From Kordiimonas lipolytica (GTDB taxonomy: Bacteria; Pseudomonadota; Alphaproteobacteria; Sphingomonadales; Kordiimonadaceae): 64,000 nucleotides of DNA. Below the pieces are notes generated by a model. It was not told the origin of the DNA and did not search any database. It saw only the letters and a list, made by a program, of their open reading frames with translations. Position 1 is the stretch's first letter. Each line of letters begins with the position of its first letter. This document shows, piece after piece, positions 51,740 to 60,864 of this stretch. The stretch is taken from assembly GCF_001550065.1 (NCBI RefSeq), contig NZ_LRUB01000007.1, positions 62,001-126,000 on the forward strand. Direction: 5' to 3'. The position numbers and the translations under genes are program-made.

Positions 51740-52450
51740 CTATTCGTCTGTCACCAGCTCAGTGCTGGTCAGGTCATGCTTTGGGCGGCGCGCTTCTTCA
51801 AGCATGATGCCCTTGATGGTATAGAAAACCTGTTCTGCGACATTCGTTGCCTGATCACCGATCCTTTCAAGGTTTTTGGCGATCATCAGGAAATGGGTCA
51901 GCACCCCGACCTTCTCAGGCGTTTCCATCATACGAGCGAGAATATAGCGATAAGCGGAATTGTGCAGGTTATCGAGTGCCTCGTCCCGCTCCCATACTTC
52001 CATCGCCAGGTCGGGATCTCGGTGCACATAGGCATCCATAACATCCTGGATCATCTTACGGGCATCCCGAGCCATCTGGTCCAATACAGGCGGCAGGGCA
52101 ACAGGGCCCATTTCGGAAATCGCAAGGGTCCGCTTGCTGATGTTTTTGGCATAGTCACCCATGCGCTCGATCAGACCAGTCATTTTCAGGCTGGATACCA
52201 CTTCGCGGAGATCGTCAGCTACTGGTGCACGACGTGCGAAAACAACAATCGCGGCTTTTTCCGCTTCAATTTCCAAGCGGTCCAGCTGCTTGTCAGAATC
52301 GAGGATATGACGCGCTTTAGTAACATCGAACTCATTCAGACCTTCCATGGCGCCAACCAGTTGGTCTTCCGCCAACCCGCCCATGCGACTGACGATCGCA
52401 CGCAGGTCTTTCAGTTCTTCGTCATAGGCTTTGACAGTATGTTCCGTCAT
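51740..52450 (-). CDS. phoU: Phosphate transport regulator PhoU
   Basis: Two PhoU three-helix repeats (about residues 15-110 and 118-215) with the metal-binding E/D-x3-D patterns (GDYAKNIS, ERIGDQATNVAE). It passes the Pst transport state to PhoR and keeps the regulon off when phosphate is plentiful. AAGGAG before the ATG. 236 aa, 11 bases after pstB. Confidence 0.97.
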   Translation of the reverse strand: MTEHTVKAYDEELKDLRAIVSRMGGLAEDQLVGAMEGLNEFDVTKARHILDSDKQLDRLEIEAEKAAIVVFARRAPVADDLREVVSSLKMTGLIERMGDYAKNISKRTLAISEMGPVALPPVLDQMARDARKMIQDVMDAYVHRDPDLAMEVWERDEALDNLHNSAYRYILARMMETPEKVGVLTHFLMIAKNLERIGDQATNVAEQVFYTIKGIMLEEARRPKHDLTSTELVTDE

Positions 52451-52461
52451 CTCAATACTCC

Positions 52462-53262
52462 TTAGCCAAAGCGGCCAGTGATATAGTCGCGCGTCCGTTC
52501 TTGCTTCGGCGACGTAAAGATTTCTGTCGTGTCCCCGATTTCAACCAGGTCGCCCATATGAAAGAAGGCTGTCTTCTGGGAAACTCGGGCGGCTTGCTGC
52601 ATGCTATGGGTTACGATTGCGATAGCATAACGGCCCTTAAGTTCATCGATTAGGGCTTCAACTTTGGCCGTGGCGATCGGGTCCAGTGCCGAACAAGGCT
52701 CATCCATCAGGATTACTTCAGGGTTTACTGCAATCGCACGGGCGATACATAAGCGCTGTTGCTGACCACCGGAAAGGGCCGTGCCTGGGCTTTCCAGCCT
52801 GTCTTTGACTTCGTTCCAAAGACCGGCTTTCTCAAGCGCTGTAGAAACGATCTCATCCAAGTCTGTGCGAGATTGTGCCAGACCATGAATACGCGGGCCG
52901 TAGGCTACGTTGTCATAGATAGACTTGGGGAACGGGTTCGGTTTCTGGAAAACCATACCCACCCGAGCGCGAAGCTGAACAACATCAATGCTGGGCGCGT
53001 ATATGTTTTCACCGTCAAGCGTTATTTCACCCTCAACGCGGCAACTGGCGACCGTATCATTCATACGGTTCAGGCAGCGGAGGAAGGTGGACTTGCCGCA
53101 ACCGGAAGGCCCGATCAGCGCTGTGACTTCATCCTGGTGGAGGTCCAGCGAAATTCCTTTGACAGCGTGGTTCGTGTCGTAAAATACGTGCACGTCTTTC
53201 GCCATCATTTTTGCTTTGCGTGTTTCAGTCATGGTTTCCAACTCTGAGGCCATTTTATACAT
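52462..53262 (-). CDS. pstB: Phosphate ABC transporter ATPase PstB
   Basis: ATP-binding subunit of the high-affinity phosphate importer. Walker [10 protein letters not shown], signature [14 protein letters not shown], Walker [13 protein letters not shown], and H-loop [12 protein letters not shown] are all visible. Of several in-frame starts I chose ATG 53262, one base after the pstA stop; ATG 53253 or 53232 are possible, and an upstream TTG at 53280 is unlikely. About 266 aa. Confidence 0.96.
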   Translation of the reverse strand: MYKMASELETMTETRKAKMMAKDVHVFYDTNHAVKGISLDLHQDEVTALIGPSGCGKSTFLRCLNRMNDTVASCRVEGEITLDGENIYAPSIDVVQLRARVGMVFQKPNPFPKSIYDNVAYGPRIHGLAQSRTDLDEIVSTALEKAGLWNEVKDRLESPGTALSGGQQQRLCIARAIAVNPEVILMDEPCSALDPIATAKVEALIDELKGRYAIAIVTHSMQQAARVSQKTAFFHMGDLVEIGDTTEIFTSPKQERTRDYITGRFG

Positions 53263-53263
53263 C

Positions 53264-54583
53264 TTACCAGTGCCGCTCAAATTTCTGGCGCAGCCAGATG
53301 GCTAGGCCGTTCATTGCAATGAGGAATGTTAGCAGCACCAAGATGGCTGCGGAGGTTTTTTCGACGAAGGCGCGCTCGGGGCTGTCTGCCCAGAGGAAAA
53401 TCTGTACAGGAAGCGCCGTGGCCGCGTCAGTCACGCTGCCAGGGATGTCAACGATAAAGGCGACCATCCCGATCATCAGCAGAGGTGCAGTTTCACCGAG
53501 TGCCTGAGCCATGCCAATAATGGTGCCAGTCAGGATACCTGGCATCGCCAGCGGCACCACATGGTGGAACACCACCTGCATCGGCGAAGCGCCAAGGCCG
53601 CGAGCGGCATCCCGGATCGACGGCGGCACAGCCTTGATCGACGCGCGCGATGCGATAATGATCGTTGGTAGTGTCATCAGGGCCAGCGTCAGGCCACCAA
53701 CCAGAGGTGCAGACCGTGGCAGGTGCATAACACCCAGGAATACAGCAAGGCCCAAAAGACCGAACACGATGGACGGGACCGCAGCAAGGTTGTTGATGTT
53801 CACCTCGATCAGGTCTGTCAGGCGGTTCTTTGGCGCAAATTCCTCAAGATAAATGGCCGCCAGCACTCCGATCGGAAAGGCGATCAAAAGGGTAACAAGA
53901 AGGGTCAGGGCTGAGCCTACCGTGGCGCCCCAGATGCCGGCCAACTCCGGGTCACGGGAATCGCCGCTTGTGAGGAATACTGTATGGAAGTTCAGTGAAA
54001 CACGACCTTCCTCTTCCAGCTTCTGGTACCAGGCCAGTTCTTTATCCTTCACCTTGCGATTGGCTTCGGGTTCAGACGCATCAATCCGTCCCTTGCGAAG
54101 CTGATCGATGTCGTCGGACGCCAGAAGGGAAACTCGCTGGGTGGTGCCTACAAGGCTTGGGTCAGCAAGAACCATGTCCCTGATCTGGCCACGTGCACCT
54201 GTGCTGACCATCCGCAGAAGATCGCGGCGGTCGCGGCGGCTTTTTACGTCGGGGAAGTGATCCCGCAGGGATGCATCGATGATGCGCAGCATATTCGCAC
54301 GGCGGACATTCTCTTCAAATTCGGCTTTTGAAAGCTCGCGCGGGTTTCCAAGGACACTCTCTTCAAACGGGATGTCCAGGTCGATACTGGTTTGCACAAA
54401 TCCATAGAGGCCATCGCCGGCAATCTTGCCGATCAGGGTCACCAGGAACATGGCGGCAAGGATCACGGCCGTGAAGCCGAGGCCGCGGAACCATTTTTCC
54501 TTGCGGTAGCGCCGCTTGATCCGGGCATTCATTTCTGGTGAATGCCAGTCGGTAGGTTTGATTTCTTTTGCGTTATCCGACAT
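53264..54583 (-). CDS. pstA: Phosphate ABC transporter permease PstA (with long N-terminus)
   Basis: Permease with the transport domain in the C-terminal half (about 215-430, six helices, with EAA-loop [25 protein letters not shown] segment) and an additional N-terminal membrane helix plus periplasmic region (about 1-200, DUF3333-type) usual in alphaproteobacteria. 439 aa. AAGGA before the ATG. 9 bases after pstC. Confidence 0.95.
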   Translation of the reverse strand: MSDNAKEIKPTDWHSPEMNARIKRRYRKEKWFRGLGFTAVILAAMFLVTLIGKIAGDGLYGFVQTSIDLDIPFEESVLGNPRELSKAEFEENVRRANMLRIIDASLRDHFPDVKSRRDRRDLLRMVSTGARGQIRDMVLADPSLVGTTQRVSLLASDDIDQLRKGRIDASEPEANRKVKDKELAWYQKLEEEGRVSLNFHTVFLTSGDSRDPELAGIWGATVGSALTLLVTLLIAFPIGVLAAIYLEEFAPKNRLTDLIEVNINNLAAVPSIVFGLLGLAVFLGVMHLPRSAPLVGGLTLALMTLPTIIIASRASIKAVPPSIRDAARGLGASPMQVVFHHVVPLAMPGILTGTIIGMAQALGETAPLLMIGMVAFIVDIPGSVTDAATALPVQIFLWADSPERAFVEKTSAAILVLLTFLIAMNGLAIWLRQKFERHW

Positions 54584-54592
54584 GTGACATCC

Positions 54593-55972
54593 TTAATCGT
54601 AAACTTCGCGATATTTTCTGACAATTTTCAGCGCGATGACGTTCAGAACCATGGTCGAAGCAAACAGGGCCAGGCCAAGAGCAAAGGCTGACAGGGTCTT
54701 GGCACTGTCAAATTCCTGGTCGCCTGTCAGGAGGGCCACGATCTGCACTGTTACCGTGGTTACCGCTTCGAACGGGTTGGCTGTCAGGTTCGGTTGCATA
54801 CCGGCGGCCATAACCACAATCATGGTTTCACCAACCGCGCGGCTGACCGCAAGAAGGAAGGCGCCAACAATACCGGGCAGGGCTGCAGGCAACACCACCA
54901 GCTTGATGGTCTCAGATGGCGTCGCGCCAAGTGCCAAGGATCCGTCTTTTAGAGATTTGGGCACAGCTGTGATGGCGTCATCAGAAAGGGAGGAGACAAA
55001 CGGAATGATCATGATACCCATGACAATACCGGCCGCCAGTGCGCTTTCGCTTGCAATGTCCAGCCCAAGCGTTATGCCGACATCTCGAAACAGTGGGGCA
55101 ACTGTCAGGGCAGCGAAAAAGCCGTACACGACGGTGGGAACCCCTGCCAGGACTTCAAGCACGGGTTTGGCAACCTTGCGCATGCGCGTGCTGGCATATT
55201 GTGTCAGGTAAATGGCAGCCAGAAGGCCAATCGGCCCGGCAACCAGCATGGCAATAAAGCTGATCAGCATGGTGCCGGCAAAAAGCGGTACCGCTCCAAA
55301 TGCTCCAGCGGATGCCACTTGGTCTGCCCGAAGCGCTGTCTGTGGGCTCCAGTGCAGGCCGAAGACAAACTCGGTGACCGGCACTTCCCGGAAGAAGCGC
55401 AGGCTTTCAAACAAAAGAGACGCGACAATGCCGAGCGTTGTGACAATGGCGATGACGGAACTCAGAGCCAGCGTAATCAACATGACACGTTCAAACTTGT
55501 TCCTGGCCCGGAAATCCGGTTGGGTCCGATTGCTTGCCATATACAAGCCCACAAGGCCCATTGCGATCGACAGGACGAAAGCTGCCCAAATGCCCTTGAC
55601 ATAGATGGCCTGGAATTTCGCGGCCGCTGCCAGAATATCAGGGTCTGTTTCCGGGGAATTTGGGTTTTCAACTGCCAACCGAATGCGGTTGAGCACCAGC
55701 GTTGCCTGATCGCCATTCTGTTCGAAGACGCGGTCAGGCAGACCAGAGAGAATCAGCCCCTCAATGATGCTGTTTCCGAAAACAACCCACATGCCAAAGG
55801 CAAAGAGGCCAGGCAGCAAAACACAGATTGCAGCGAAATAACCATAATGCCGTGGCAGGGAGTGAAGCTTGGCGGGGTCGCCGCCAGCGCCGGCAAGGGC
55901 CTTCTGGCGCACCATGGCAAATGAAACCAGGGCCAGCATAACCAGGAAAAGAAAGATTGCGGAGCTCGTCAT
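54593..55972 (-). CDS. pstC: Phosphate ABC transporter permease PstC (with long N-terminus)
   Basis: Partner permease, 459 aa. Two N-terminal helices and a periplasmic segment (about 1-165) precede the core domain (about 225-455) with LKDGSLALGATPSETIKLVVLPAALPGIVGAF as coupling loop. The extended form matches PstA with its long N-terminus. It starts 104 bases after pstS, with a hairpin terminator between, so it is likely expressed at lower level than pstS. Confidence 0.95.
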   Translation of the reverse strand: MTSSAIFLFLVMLALVSFAMVRQKALAGAGGDPAKLHSLPRHYGYFAAICVLLPGLFAFGMWVVFGNSIIEGLILSGLPDRVFEQNGDQATLVLNRIRLAVENPNSPETDPDILAAAAKFQAIYVKGIWAAFVLSIAMGLVGLYMASNRTQPDFRARNKFERVMLITLALSSVIAIVTTLGIVASLLFESLRFFREVPVTEFVFGLHWSPQTALRADQVASAGAFGAVPLFAGTMLISFIAMLVAGPIGLLAAIYLTQYASTRMRKVAKPVLEVLAGVPTVVYGFFAALTVAPLFRDVGITLGLDIASESALAAGIVMGIMIIPFVSSLSDDAITAVPKSLKDGSLALGATPSETIKLVVLPAALPGIVGAFLLAVSRAVGETMIVVMAAGMQPNLTANPFEAVTTVTVQIVALLTGDQEFDSAKTLSAFALGLALFASTMVLNVIALKIVRKYREVYD

Positions 55973-56015
55973 TTTAGGGCGGCCTTACGCAGGTTTGTCG
56001 AACGTGTCGAGATTT

Positions 56016-56055
56016 AAAAAAAGGGGCAACAGCTAAGTGTCGCTTGTTGCCCCTT
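56016..56055 (-). terminator. Hairpin terminator between pstS and pstC
   Basis: On the minus strand an 11-bp stem, AAGGGGCAACA (56045-56055) with TGTTGCCCCTT (56021-56031), loop of 13, followed by seven T (56016-56022). It begins 22 bases after the pstS stop. A partial terminator here would give high PstS and lower transporter levels, as is known in pst operons. Confidence 0.85.
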
Positions 56056-56076
56056 CTACACAGTATTTTGCACTAG

Positions 56077-57153
56077 TTAGTCAAGCACAAGATTGGTCAG
56101 GGCACTTGCGGCTTGTTCATATTTCGCGCGGTCTTCTTCAGGCAGTGGGATCAGTCCCCGATCTGCCAGATAGCCGAAGTCGCCTGCGGCTTTGTCACTG
56201 GTGAATTCCGCCAGATACTCACGGATGCCTGGAACAACGTCCACATGTGCTTTCTTAACATAGAAATAGAGCGAACGGGAGATCGGGTAAGCGCCATCTG
56301 CAATTGCCTCAAATGTTGGCTCCTGGTAAGGAGCGTCAGCTTTCGTGGCTACAGGGAAGGCCTGGATTACGTCGCCGTTCTGGTCAAGGAAGCTGAAGCC
56401 GAAGATACCAACAGCATCGTTGTTGGTTTGCAGTTTCTGAACGATCAGGTTGTCATTCTCGCCAGCTTCGATGTAAGCGCCGTCCTCACGAACACCACGG
56501 CAAAGCGCCTTATAGAGGTTCTTGTCCTCTTTTTTCAGGGCTTTCATGGCCGGGAAGGTCTTGCAACCACCCTCGATCGCCAGTTCGTTGAAGGCGTCGC
56601 GCGTACCAGAGGTTGGAGGAGGGCCCAGAACCACAATCGGTTTGTTCGGCAGGTCTGGGTTCACTTCGTGCCAATTCTTGTATGGGTTCGCAACCATGTT
56701 ACCTGCGCCGCCTTCAGTGCCTTCTGCAGGGACTTGGGCTGCAAGAGCAAGATAAAGGTCGCGCAGGCTGAGTTCCATCGGAGCCGCCTCTTTGGAGGCA
56801 GCAAGCACGATGCCGTCAAAACCGATCTTAACTTCGACGATGTCGGTCACGCCGTTTTTTGCGCAAAGCTCAACTTCGCTTGCCTTGATCCGGCGCGATG
56901 CGTTGGTGATGTCAGGGTGGTTGGTACCAACACCAGAGCAGAACAGTTTAAGACCACCACCGGAACCGGTTGATTCGACGATTGGTGTCTTGAAGTTTGT
57001 GGAACGACCGAACTCTTCAGCGACAGCAGTCGCGAATGGGAAGACGGTCGAGGAACCGACAATCCGGATTTGATCCCGGGACTGTGCTTCCGCGCTTGTG
57101 GTGCTGAAAGTGGCAGCGGTAATCAAAGCGGCTGCAACAGCGAATTTTTTCAT
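56077..57153 (-). CDS. pstS: Periplasmic phosphate-binding protein PstS
   Basis: Solute-binding protein for inorganic phosphate. Signal peptide residues 1-24 (MKKFAVAAALITAATFSTTSAEA); phosphate-site motifs IVGSSTVFPF (about 30-39), ESTGSGGG (about 59-66) and PPTSGTRDAF (about 184-193). ATG 57153 behind GGAGAGC gives 358 aa; the upstream extension would bury the signal. It belongs to the long alphaproteobacterial SphX-like group. A Pho-box-like site lies about 110 bases upstream. Confidence 0.96.
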   Translation of the reverse strand: MKKFAVAAALITAATFSTTSAEAQSRDQIRIVGSSTVFPFATAVAEEFGRSTNFKTPIVESTGSGGGLKLFCSGVGTNHPDITNASRRIKASEVELCAKNGVTDIVEVKIGFDGIVLAASKEAAPMELSLRDLYLALAAQVPAEGTEGGAGNMVANPYKNWHEVNPDLPNKPIVVLGPPPTSGTRDAFNELAIEGGCKTFPAMKALKKEDKNLYKALCRGVREDGAYIEAGENDNLIVQKLQTNNDAVGIFGFSFLDQNGDVIQAFPVATKADAPYQEPTFEAIADGAYPISRSLYFYVKKAHVDVVPGIREYLAEFTSDKAAGDFGYLADRGLIPLPEEDRAKYEQAASALTNLVLD

Positions 57154-57247
57154 GGTAGCTCTCCATGCCACAAAAACAGGTGGCGAAATTTCTATCAAGC
57201 AAGGGATTATTGTTACTTTATATATGGTTTCCCCTGGCTCCGCGACA

Positions 57248-57278
57248 GTTACAGCCTAAATGTTACAATTGCGTGACG
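57248..57278 (-). promoter_or_regulatory. Pho-box-like site upstream of pstS
   Basis: Read on the minus strand, CGTCAC (57273-57278) and TGTAAC (57262-57267) are spaced 11 bases start to start, as PhoB half-sites require (consensus TGTCAT-N5-TGTCAT). A third TGTAAC (57248-57253) lies 14 bases further on. The position between phoR and pstS supports PhoB control. Matches are partial. Confidence 0.5.
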
Positions 57279-57281
57279 GTC

Positions 57282-58565
57282 CTACTCAGGCTGCTTTTGA
57301 GCAACCGGGAGCTTGAAGGAAAACTCAGTTCCCTTGCCAACTTCACTCTTGATGTCGAGGTTTGTATCATGCCGCAAGAGAATATGTTTTACAATTGCAA
57401 GCCCAAGGCCTGTGCCGCCCATTTTACGGGAGCGCGCGGTGTCAACGCGGTAAAATCGCTCGGTAAGCCTTGCTAGATGCTCCTGTGATATTCCAGGGCC
57501 TTCATCGCGAATCCTGATCTGAATGCGCTTATTGTCCAAAGTCGGCGTGGCGCTGATATGGACGGTGCTATCGGGATCGCAATATTTCGACGCGTTAGAA
57601 AGCAGGTTGATGAAAACCTGAGTGAGCTGATCTCCATCACCGCGAATCTGCGGCATGTTTTCAGAAATGTTACAGTCCATGGTGATGTTGCGGGCTGCAG
57701 CACCAGGCTGAATGGCGCCAACGGTATTCACGATCAGCTTCTTGATATCAACTTCCATCTCCGGCGCGACATAGCGCGTCATCTCGATTCGGGAAAGCGA
57801 TAGAAGGTCATCGATCAATCGGACCATACGCTCCGCTTCCGTTTGCATGATGCCCAGGAAGCGACCATGGGCATCTTTATCATCCGCAGCGGGTCCAATC
57901 AGTGTCTCAATGAAACCGAGGATGGATGTCAGTGGCGTTCTCAGTTCATGGCTTGCGTTCGCGACGAAGTCGGCGCGCATCTGTTCCGCCCTGATCAGGC
58001 TTGTCACCTCATAGAAAAACAGCACGGCTTCGGGCTGCCGTTCTTCCTGTTTCTGGTGGGGGATGGAGGCGACCGTTACATCGAAAATCCGGTCCTTGCT
58101 GTTCGTATAGCGCACTACCTGAAAATCGTTGCCTGGGCTGGACAAAACCTTCTCAAGAGCGGTTATGAACTCCACCTGCCGCAGGTAAAATGTCGCGTCA
58201 TTCCCAACAATATCTTCGCCCAGTAGCTCCTTTGAGGCGAGGTTGGCGACAAGGATGCGGTGATCGGCATCAATCAGCATGAAGGGGGAGGGGAGTTGGT
58301 CCAGAGCCTTAGCGCGAATGGAGACGGACGTTGGTCTTTTTGCCCGTTTCCGTTTTTGTATTGCTGCTCTCCTGGCTTCCAGTTCTTCAAACCTGCGTCG
58401 GACCGATAGCTGAACAAGACAGGCAGTCGTCACACCGGCGACGATAACCGCACCAAGGAATGACAATTGGCCGAATGACCACATCAGTGCCAGAGTAAAT
58501 ACAATAGCAACAATGATTGTGCGCTCGTTAAGCAGCGCCATATATGTTTTCGATTGAGGGGCCAT
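57282..58565 (-). CDS. phoR: Phosphate sensor histidine kinase PhoR
   Basis: Two N-terminal membrane helices (about 12-48), a PAS domain (about 75-170), then HisKA with H in ASHELRTPLTSILGFIETL and the HATPase domain (NLLSNASKY, DEGPGIS, GTGLGLAIVKHIL). No large periplasmic domain, as expected for PhoR. Start is uncertain: ATG 58565 with AGGACGC is preferred; in-frame GTG 58613 or ATG 58604 would add 13-16 residues. About 427 aa. First gene of the pho-pst block. Confidence 0.93.
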   Translation of the reverse strand: MAPQSKTYMALLNERTIIVAIVFTLALMWSFGQLSFLGAVIVAGVTTACLVQLSVRRRFEELEARRAAIQKRKRAKRPTSVSIRAKALDQLPSPFMLIDADHRILVANLASKELLGEDIVGNDATFYLRQVEFITALEKVLSSPGNDFQVVRYTNSKDRIFDVTVASIPHQKQEERQPEAVLFFYEVTSLIRAEQMRADFVANASHELRTPLTSILGFIETLIGPAADDKDAHGRFLGIMQTEAERMVRLIDDLLSLSRIEMTRYVAPEMEVDIKKLIVNTVGAIQPGAAARNITMDCNISENMPQIRGDGDQLTQVFINLLSNASKYCDPDSTVHISATPTLDNKRIQIRIRDEGPGISQEHLARLTERFYRVDTARSRKMGGTGLGLAIVKHILLRHDTNLDIKSEVGKGTEFSFKLPVAQKQPE

Positions 58566-58820
58566 TATGTCAGCGTCCTGGAATGTATCCGTGCGTCCCA
58601 CCATCTGGTGCACAAACAGAAAAGTCAGCTTTCCCTTAATTTACATAGTTTGCACTTTTGTGAAGGTTTTGTTACTCGATTTATTTATTATCCAGAAATA
58701 GCGAATCTGTTGATATTCAGTATTTTTCGCCTAGACCGGCGTAAGAAAACGCTGTTAAACTCGAATTAATTAAATTTTTGCATAATTTTCCATGCCTGTA
58801 AGTTTGGAGAAGTAGTCAGA

Positions 58821-59627
58821 GTGTCAAATAATCAGAACAAGGACGGCGATTTCCTCGCGCGGCGCCGACAGTTGCTTAAGCTGGGCGCGGCTGGTGTACC
58901 CATGGTTTTGACGCTGAAAGCTTCCGCGACACAGCCGATCCATTCGGCGCTGGACTGCGCCTTCGTCATTCATGACACGGTTAAGATCCTTGTCGATGCT
59001 GACGGCAAGGCATGGATGGGTGACGGTAACATCCGGGAAAAGAACGGGAAATATAAGTCCCAGGACATTGAGCAGTTCAAAAACAACGCTGATTATGTTT
59101 TCCCCGAATATACGGTGCCGGAACGCTTTCGCCCGGATGAATGTGAAACAGGTGGTGGGGATGATGACGGCGGTCGTGGGAATGATTGCGGCTGGGGCAA
59201 CGATATAGACGACCCAGTGGGCGACAATGACGACCAAGACAGTTGCAATGCTGATCCACCGCGCGAAACTCCTTGGTTTGAAGAAGAGGGCGAGGACGGC
59301 GAGCCCGGTAATCGACCGAATGGATACAGCGGTAATGGGAATGATTGGCGTCATGGCGGCGGCCATGGCGGTGGCAGCGGTGATGACGATGATGACGGCG
59401 GGGGCAATGGTGGCTGGACAGACTGTTACAAGGTCTATGAAATCGACCGAAATACAACGATTACGCCATCAGATTATCTGAACGGCAACGGTAACTGGAG
59501 TTTGAACGGACCTACCGGGCTTTATCTGTTGCTCGCCGGTAAATATCTGGACACTTACGGCAATGACGGTGGCTTCCCTGGCATTTCCTGTTTGTTATCC
59601 ATCCTCAACTATCTGGAAATGCAGTAG
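58821..59627 (+). CDS. Tat-type Asp/Gly-rich secreted protein of the HPr-rel-A cluster
   Basis: I recognise no family. 268 aa, GTG start behind a GGAGAAG site at a rather long 12-base distance. N-terminus has RRRQLLKLGAAGVPMVL (residues 14-30), like a twin-arginine export signal. The middle (about 110-200) is Gly/Asp/Asn-rich with repeated GDD and DDDD runs that could bind calcium. Six cysteines: C46, C108, C123, C142, C202, C257. The C-terminal 65 residues are more ordered, ending in a short hydrophobic patch. It is 8 bases before the PqqD-like gene, so it may be the substrate of the cluster. The 255-base gap before it, from the phoR start, is A/T-rich with no clear gene. Confidence 0.7.
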   Translation: MSNNQNKDGDFLARRRQLLKLGAAGVPMVLTLKASATQPIHSALDCAFVIHDTVKILVDADGKAWMGDGNIREKNGKYKSQDIEQFKNNADYVFPEYTVPERFRPDECETGGGDDDGGRGNDCGWGNDIDDPVGDNDDQDSCNADPPRETPWFEEEGEDGEPGNRPNGYSGNGNDWRHGGGHGGGSGDDDDDGGGNGGWTDCYKVYEIDRNTTITPSDYLNGNGNWSLNGPTGLYLLLAGKYLDTYGNDGGFPGISCLLSILNYLEMQ

Positions 59628-59635
59628 ACGGCACA

Positions 59636-59938
59636 GTGTCGGCGGGCCCCAACAGCGACGATTGGGTTTGGGTCGTGAACCCGGACCATTTCATTATTCA
59701 CGAGATAGGCGATACGACTTTTGTTTTTAGTCGGCTGTCTGGCACGACGCATATGCTGAATCTTGTCTCTCGCGCGATGCTCGATTTTCTCACTGACAGG
59801 CCCAAACCGCTGGGCGAGGTCGTCGCGGGGTTTGCCGATTATCTTCAGGTGCCGAAAGAAGAATGCCCATCCGGCGTCGTGCGGCGATTGTTCGACGAAC
59901 TGGACGATGTAGGTCTGGTCGAGCGGGTATCACCATGA
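59636..59938 (+). CDS. PqqD-like peptide chaperone (HPr-rel-A system)
   Basis: 100-residue winged-helix-like PqqD/RRE-type protein (FIIHEIGDTTFVFSRLSGTTHMLNLVSRAMLDFL, then LFDELDDVGLVERV). PqqD domains bind leader peptides and hand them to modifying enzymes. GTG start, 8 bases after the Tat-type gene; its stop overlaps the kinase start as ATGA. The family name HPr-rel-A is from memory of the conserved gene trio; no function is established. Confidence 0.82.
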   Translation: MSAGPNSDDWVWVVNPDHFIIHEIGDTTFVFSRLSGTTHMLNLVSRAMLDFLTDRPKPLGEVVAGFADYLQVPKEECPSGVVRRLFDELDDVGLVERVSP

Positions 59939-60864
59939 CAGCACGCCCTTTAGAAACATATGTGAAGGCCGATGCGATACGGGCACTGAAGTCAGGCGCG
60001 TTGGTGCTTGAATTGGGGCCTTTCTCCACACGTGTTAAACTTTCCGACCGCCGTTCTGTCGCCTTCTTTCTGGATATGTATGCGGATTGTCTGGTCACAT
60101 TGGAAGACGGCGCTCTGAGTGATTTTTCACTGACAATTCGGCCACCCAACCAGTTCAGGAAGTATTTCCGGCGCCAGATTGTACCCGATCCCGGCTTCGG
60201 TTTCCCTGCGGCTCCCTTGCCTGTAAGCATGTCACCCCTGGCGCTTGAGATGGGACTGAACCTGAGCGTGGCTCTGCAATGCTTCCGGTATGCTATATTT
60301 CACGCGGGCGTTGTTGCAGACGGTGACCAGGCACTGATCATTGCCGCCAAATCAGGTGGCGGAAAAAGCACGCTAACCGCAGCCCTTATGGAAGAAGGGT
60401 GGCGTCTGCTTTCAGACGAGTTTGCGATTCTCGATCTGGAGGAAGCATCATTGCGAGGTTATCCAAGGCCTGTATCGCTCAAGAATGCCTCCATTGATGT
60501 GGTTCGCGGCTTTGCTGGTGAAAACCAGGTCAGCGATACACTGTATGGCACACCAAAGGGATCGATTGCCTATAGGCGTCCTCGCCGCGGCGATCTTGAG
60601 AGAATGGCCTTGCCCGCTCGACCAAGGGTGATTGTGTTTCCAGCCTTTACGGAAGGGGCGGCACCAAGGTGCCAGGAAATTGACCTGGCAGATACCGCTA
60701 TGCAGTTGATCGCGAGCTCCCCGAACTATCAGGTGATTGGCGAGCGTGCATTCACCGGGCTCATGACCATGCTGGACGGCATGAAAGCCTATGAGATCGA
60801 GTATGGCTCAACGGAAGACAGCCTCGCACTGGTGAGTGACCTGTGGCGGAGGCATGTTTCATGA
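59935..60864 (+). CDS. HprK-related kinase A
   Basis: 309-residue P-loop protein related to HPr kinase/phosphorylase. Walker A SGGGKST with K144, and the HprK-type SDE motif LLSDEFAIL (about 160-168) that forms the catalytic Asp site. The N-terminal 130 residues do not resemble HprK. No HPr gene is seen in the window, so another protein or a small molecule may be phosphorylated. ATG 59935 couples to the PqqD-like stop as ATGA; a longer upstream frame is a shadow of the PqqD gene. Confidence 0.82.
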   Translation: MTARPLETYVKADAIRALKSGALVLELGPFSTRVKLSDRRSVAFFLDMYADCLVTLEDGALSDFSLTIRPPNQFRKYFRRQIVPDPGFGFPAAPLPVSMSPLALEMGLNLSVALQCFRYAIFHAGVVADGDQALIIAAKSGGGKSTLTAALMEEGWRLLSDEFAILDLEEASLRGYPRPVSLKNASIDVVRGFAGENQVSDTLYGTPKGSIAYRRPRRGDLERMALPARPRVIVFPAFTEGAAPRCQEIDLADTAMQLIASSPNYQVIGERAFTGLMTMLDGMKAYEIEYGSTEDSLALVSDLWRRHVS

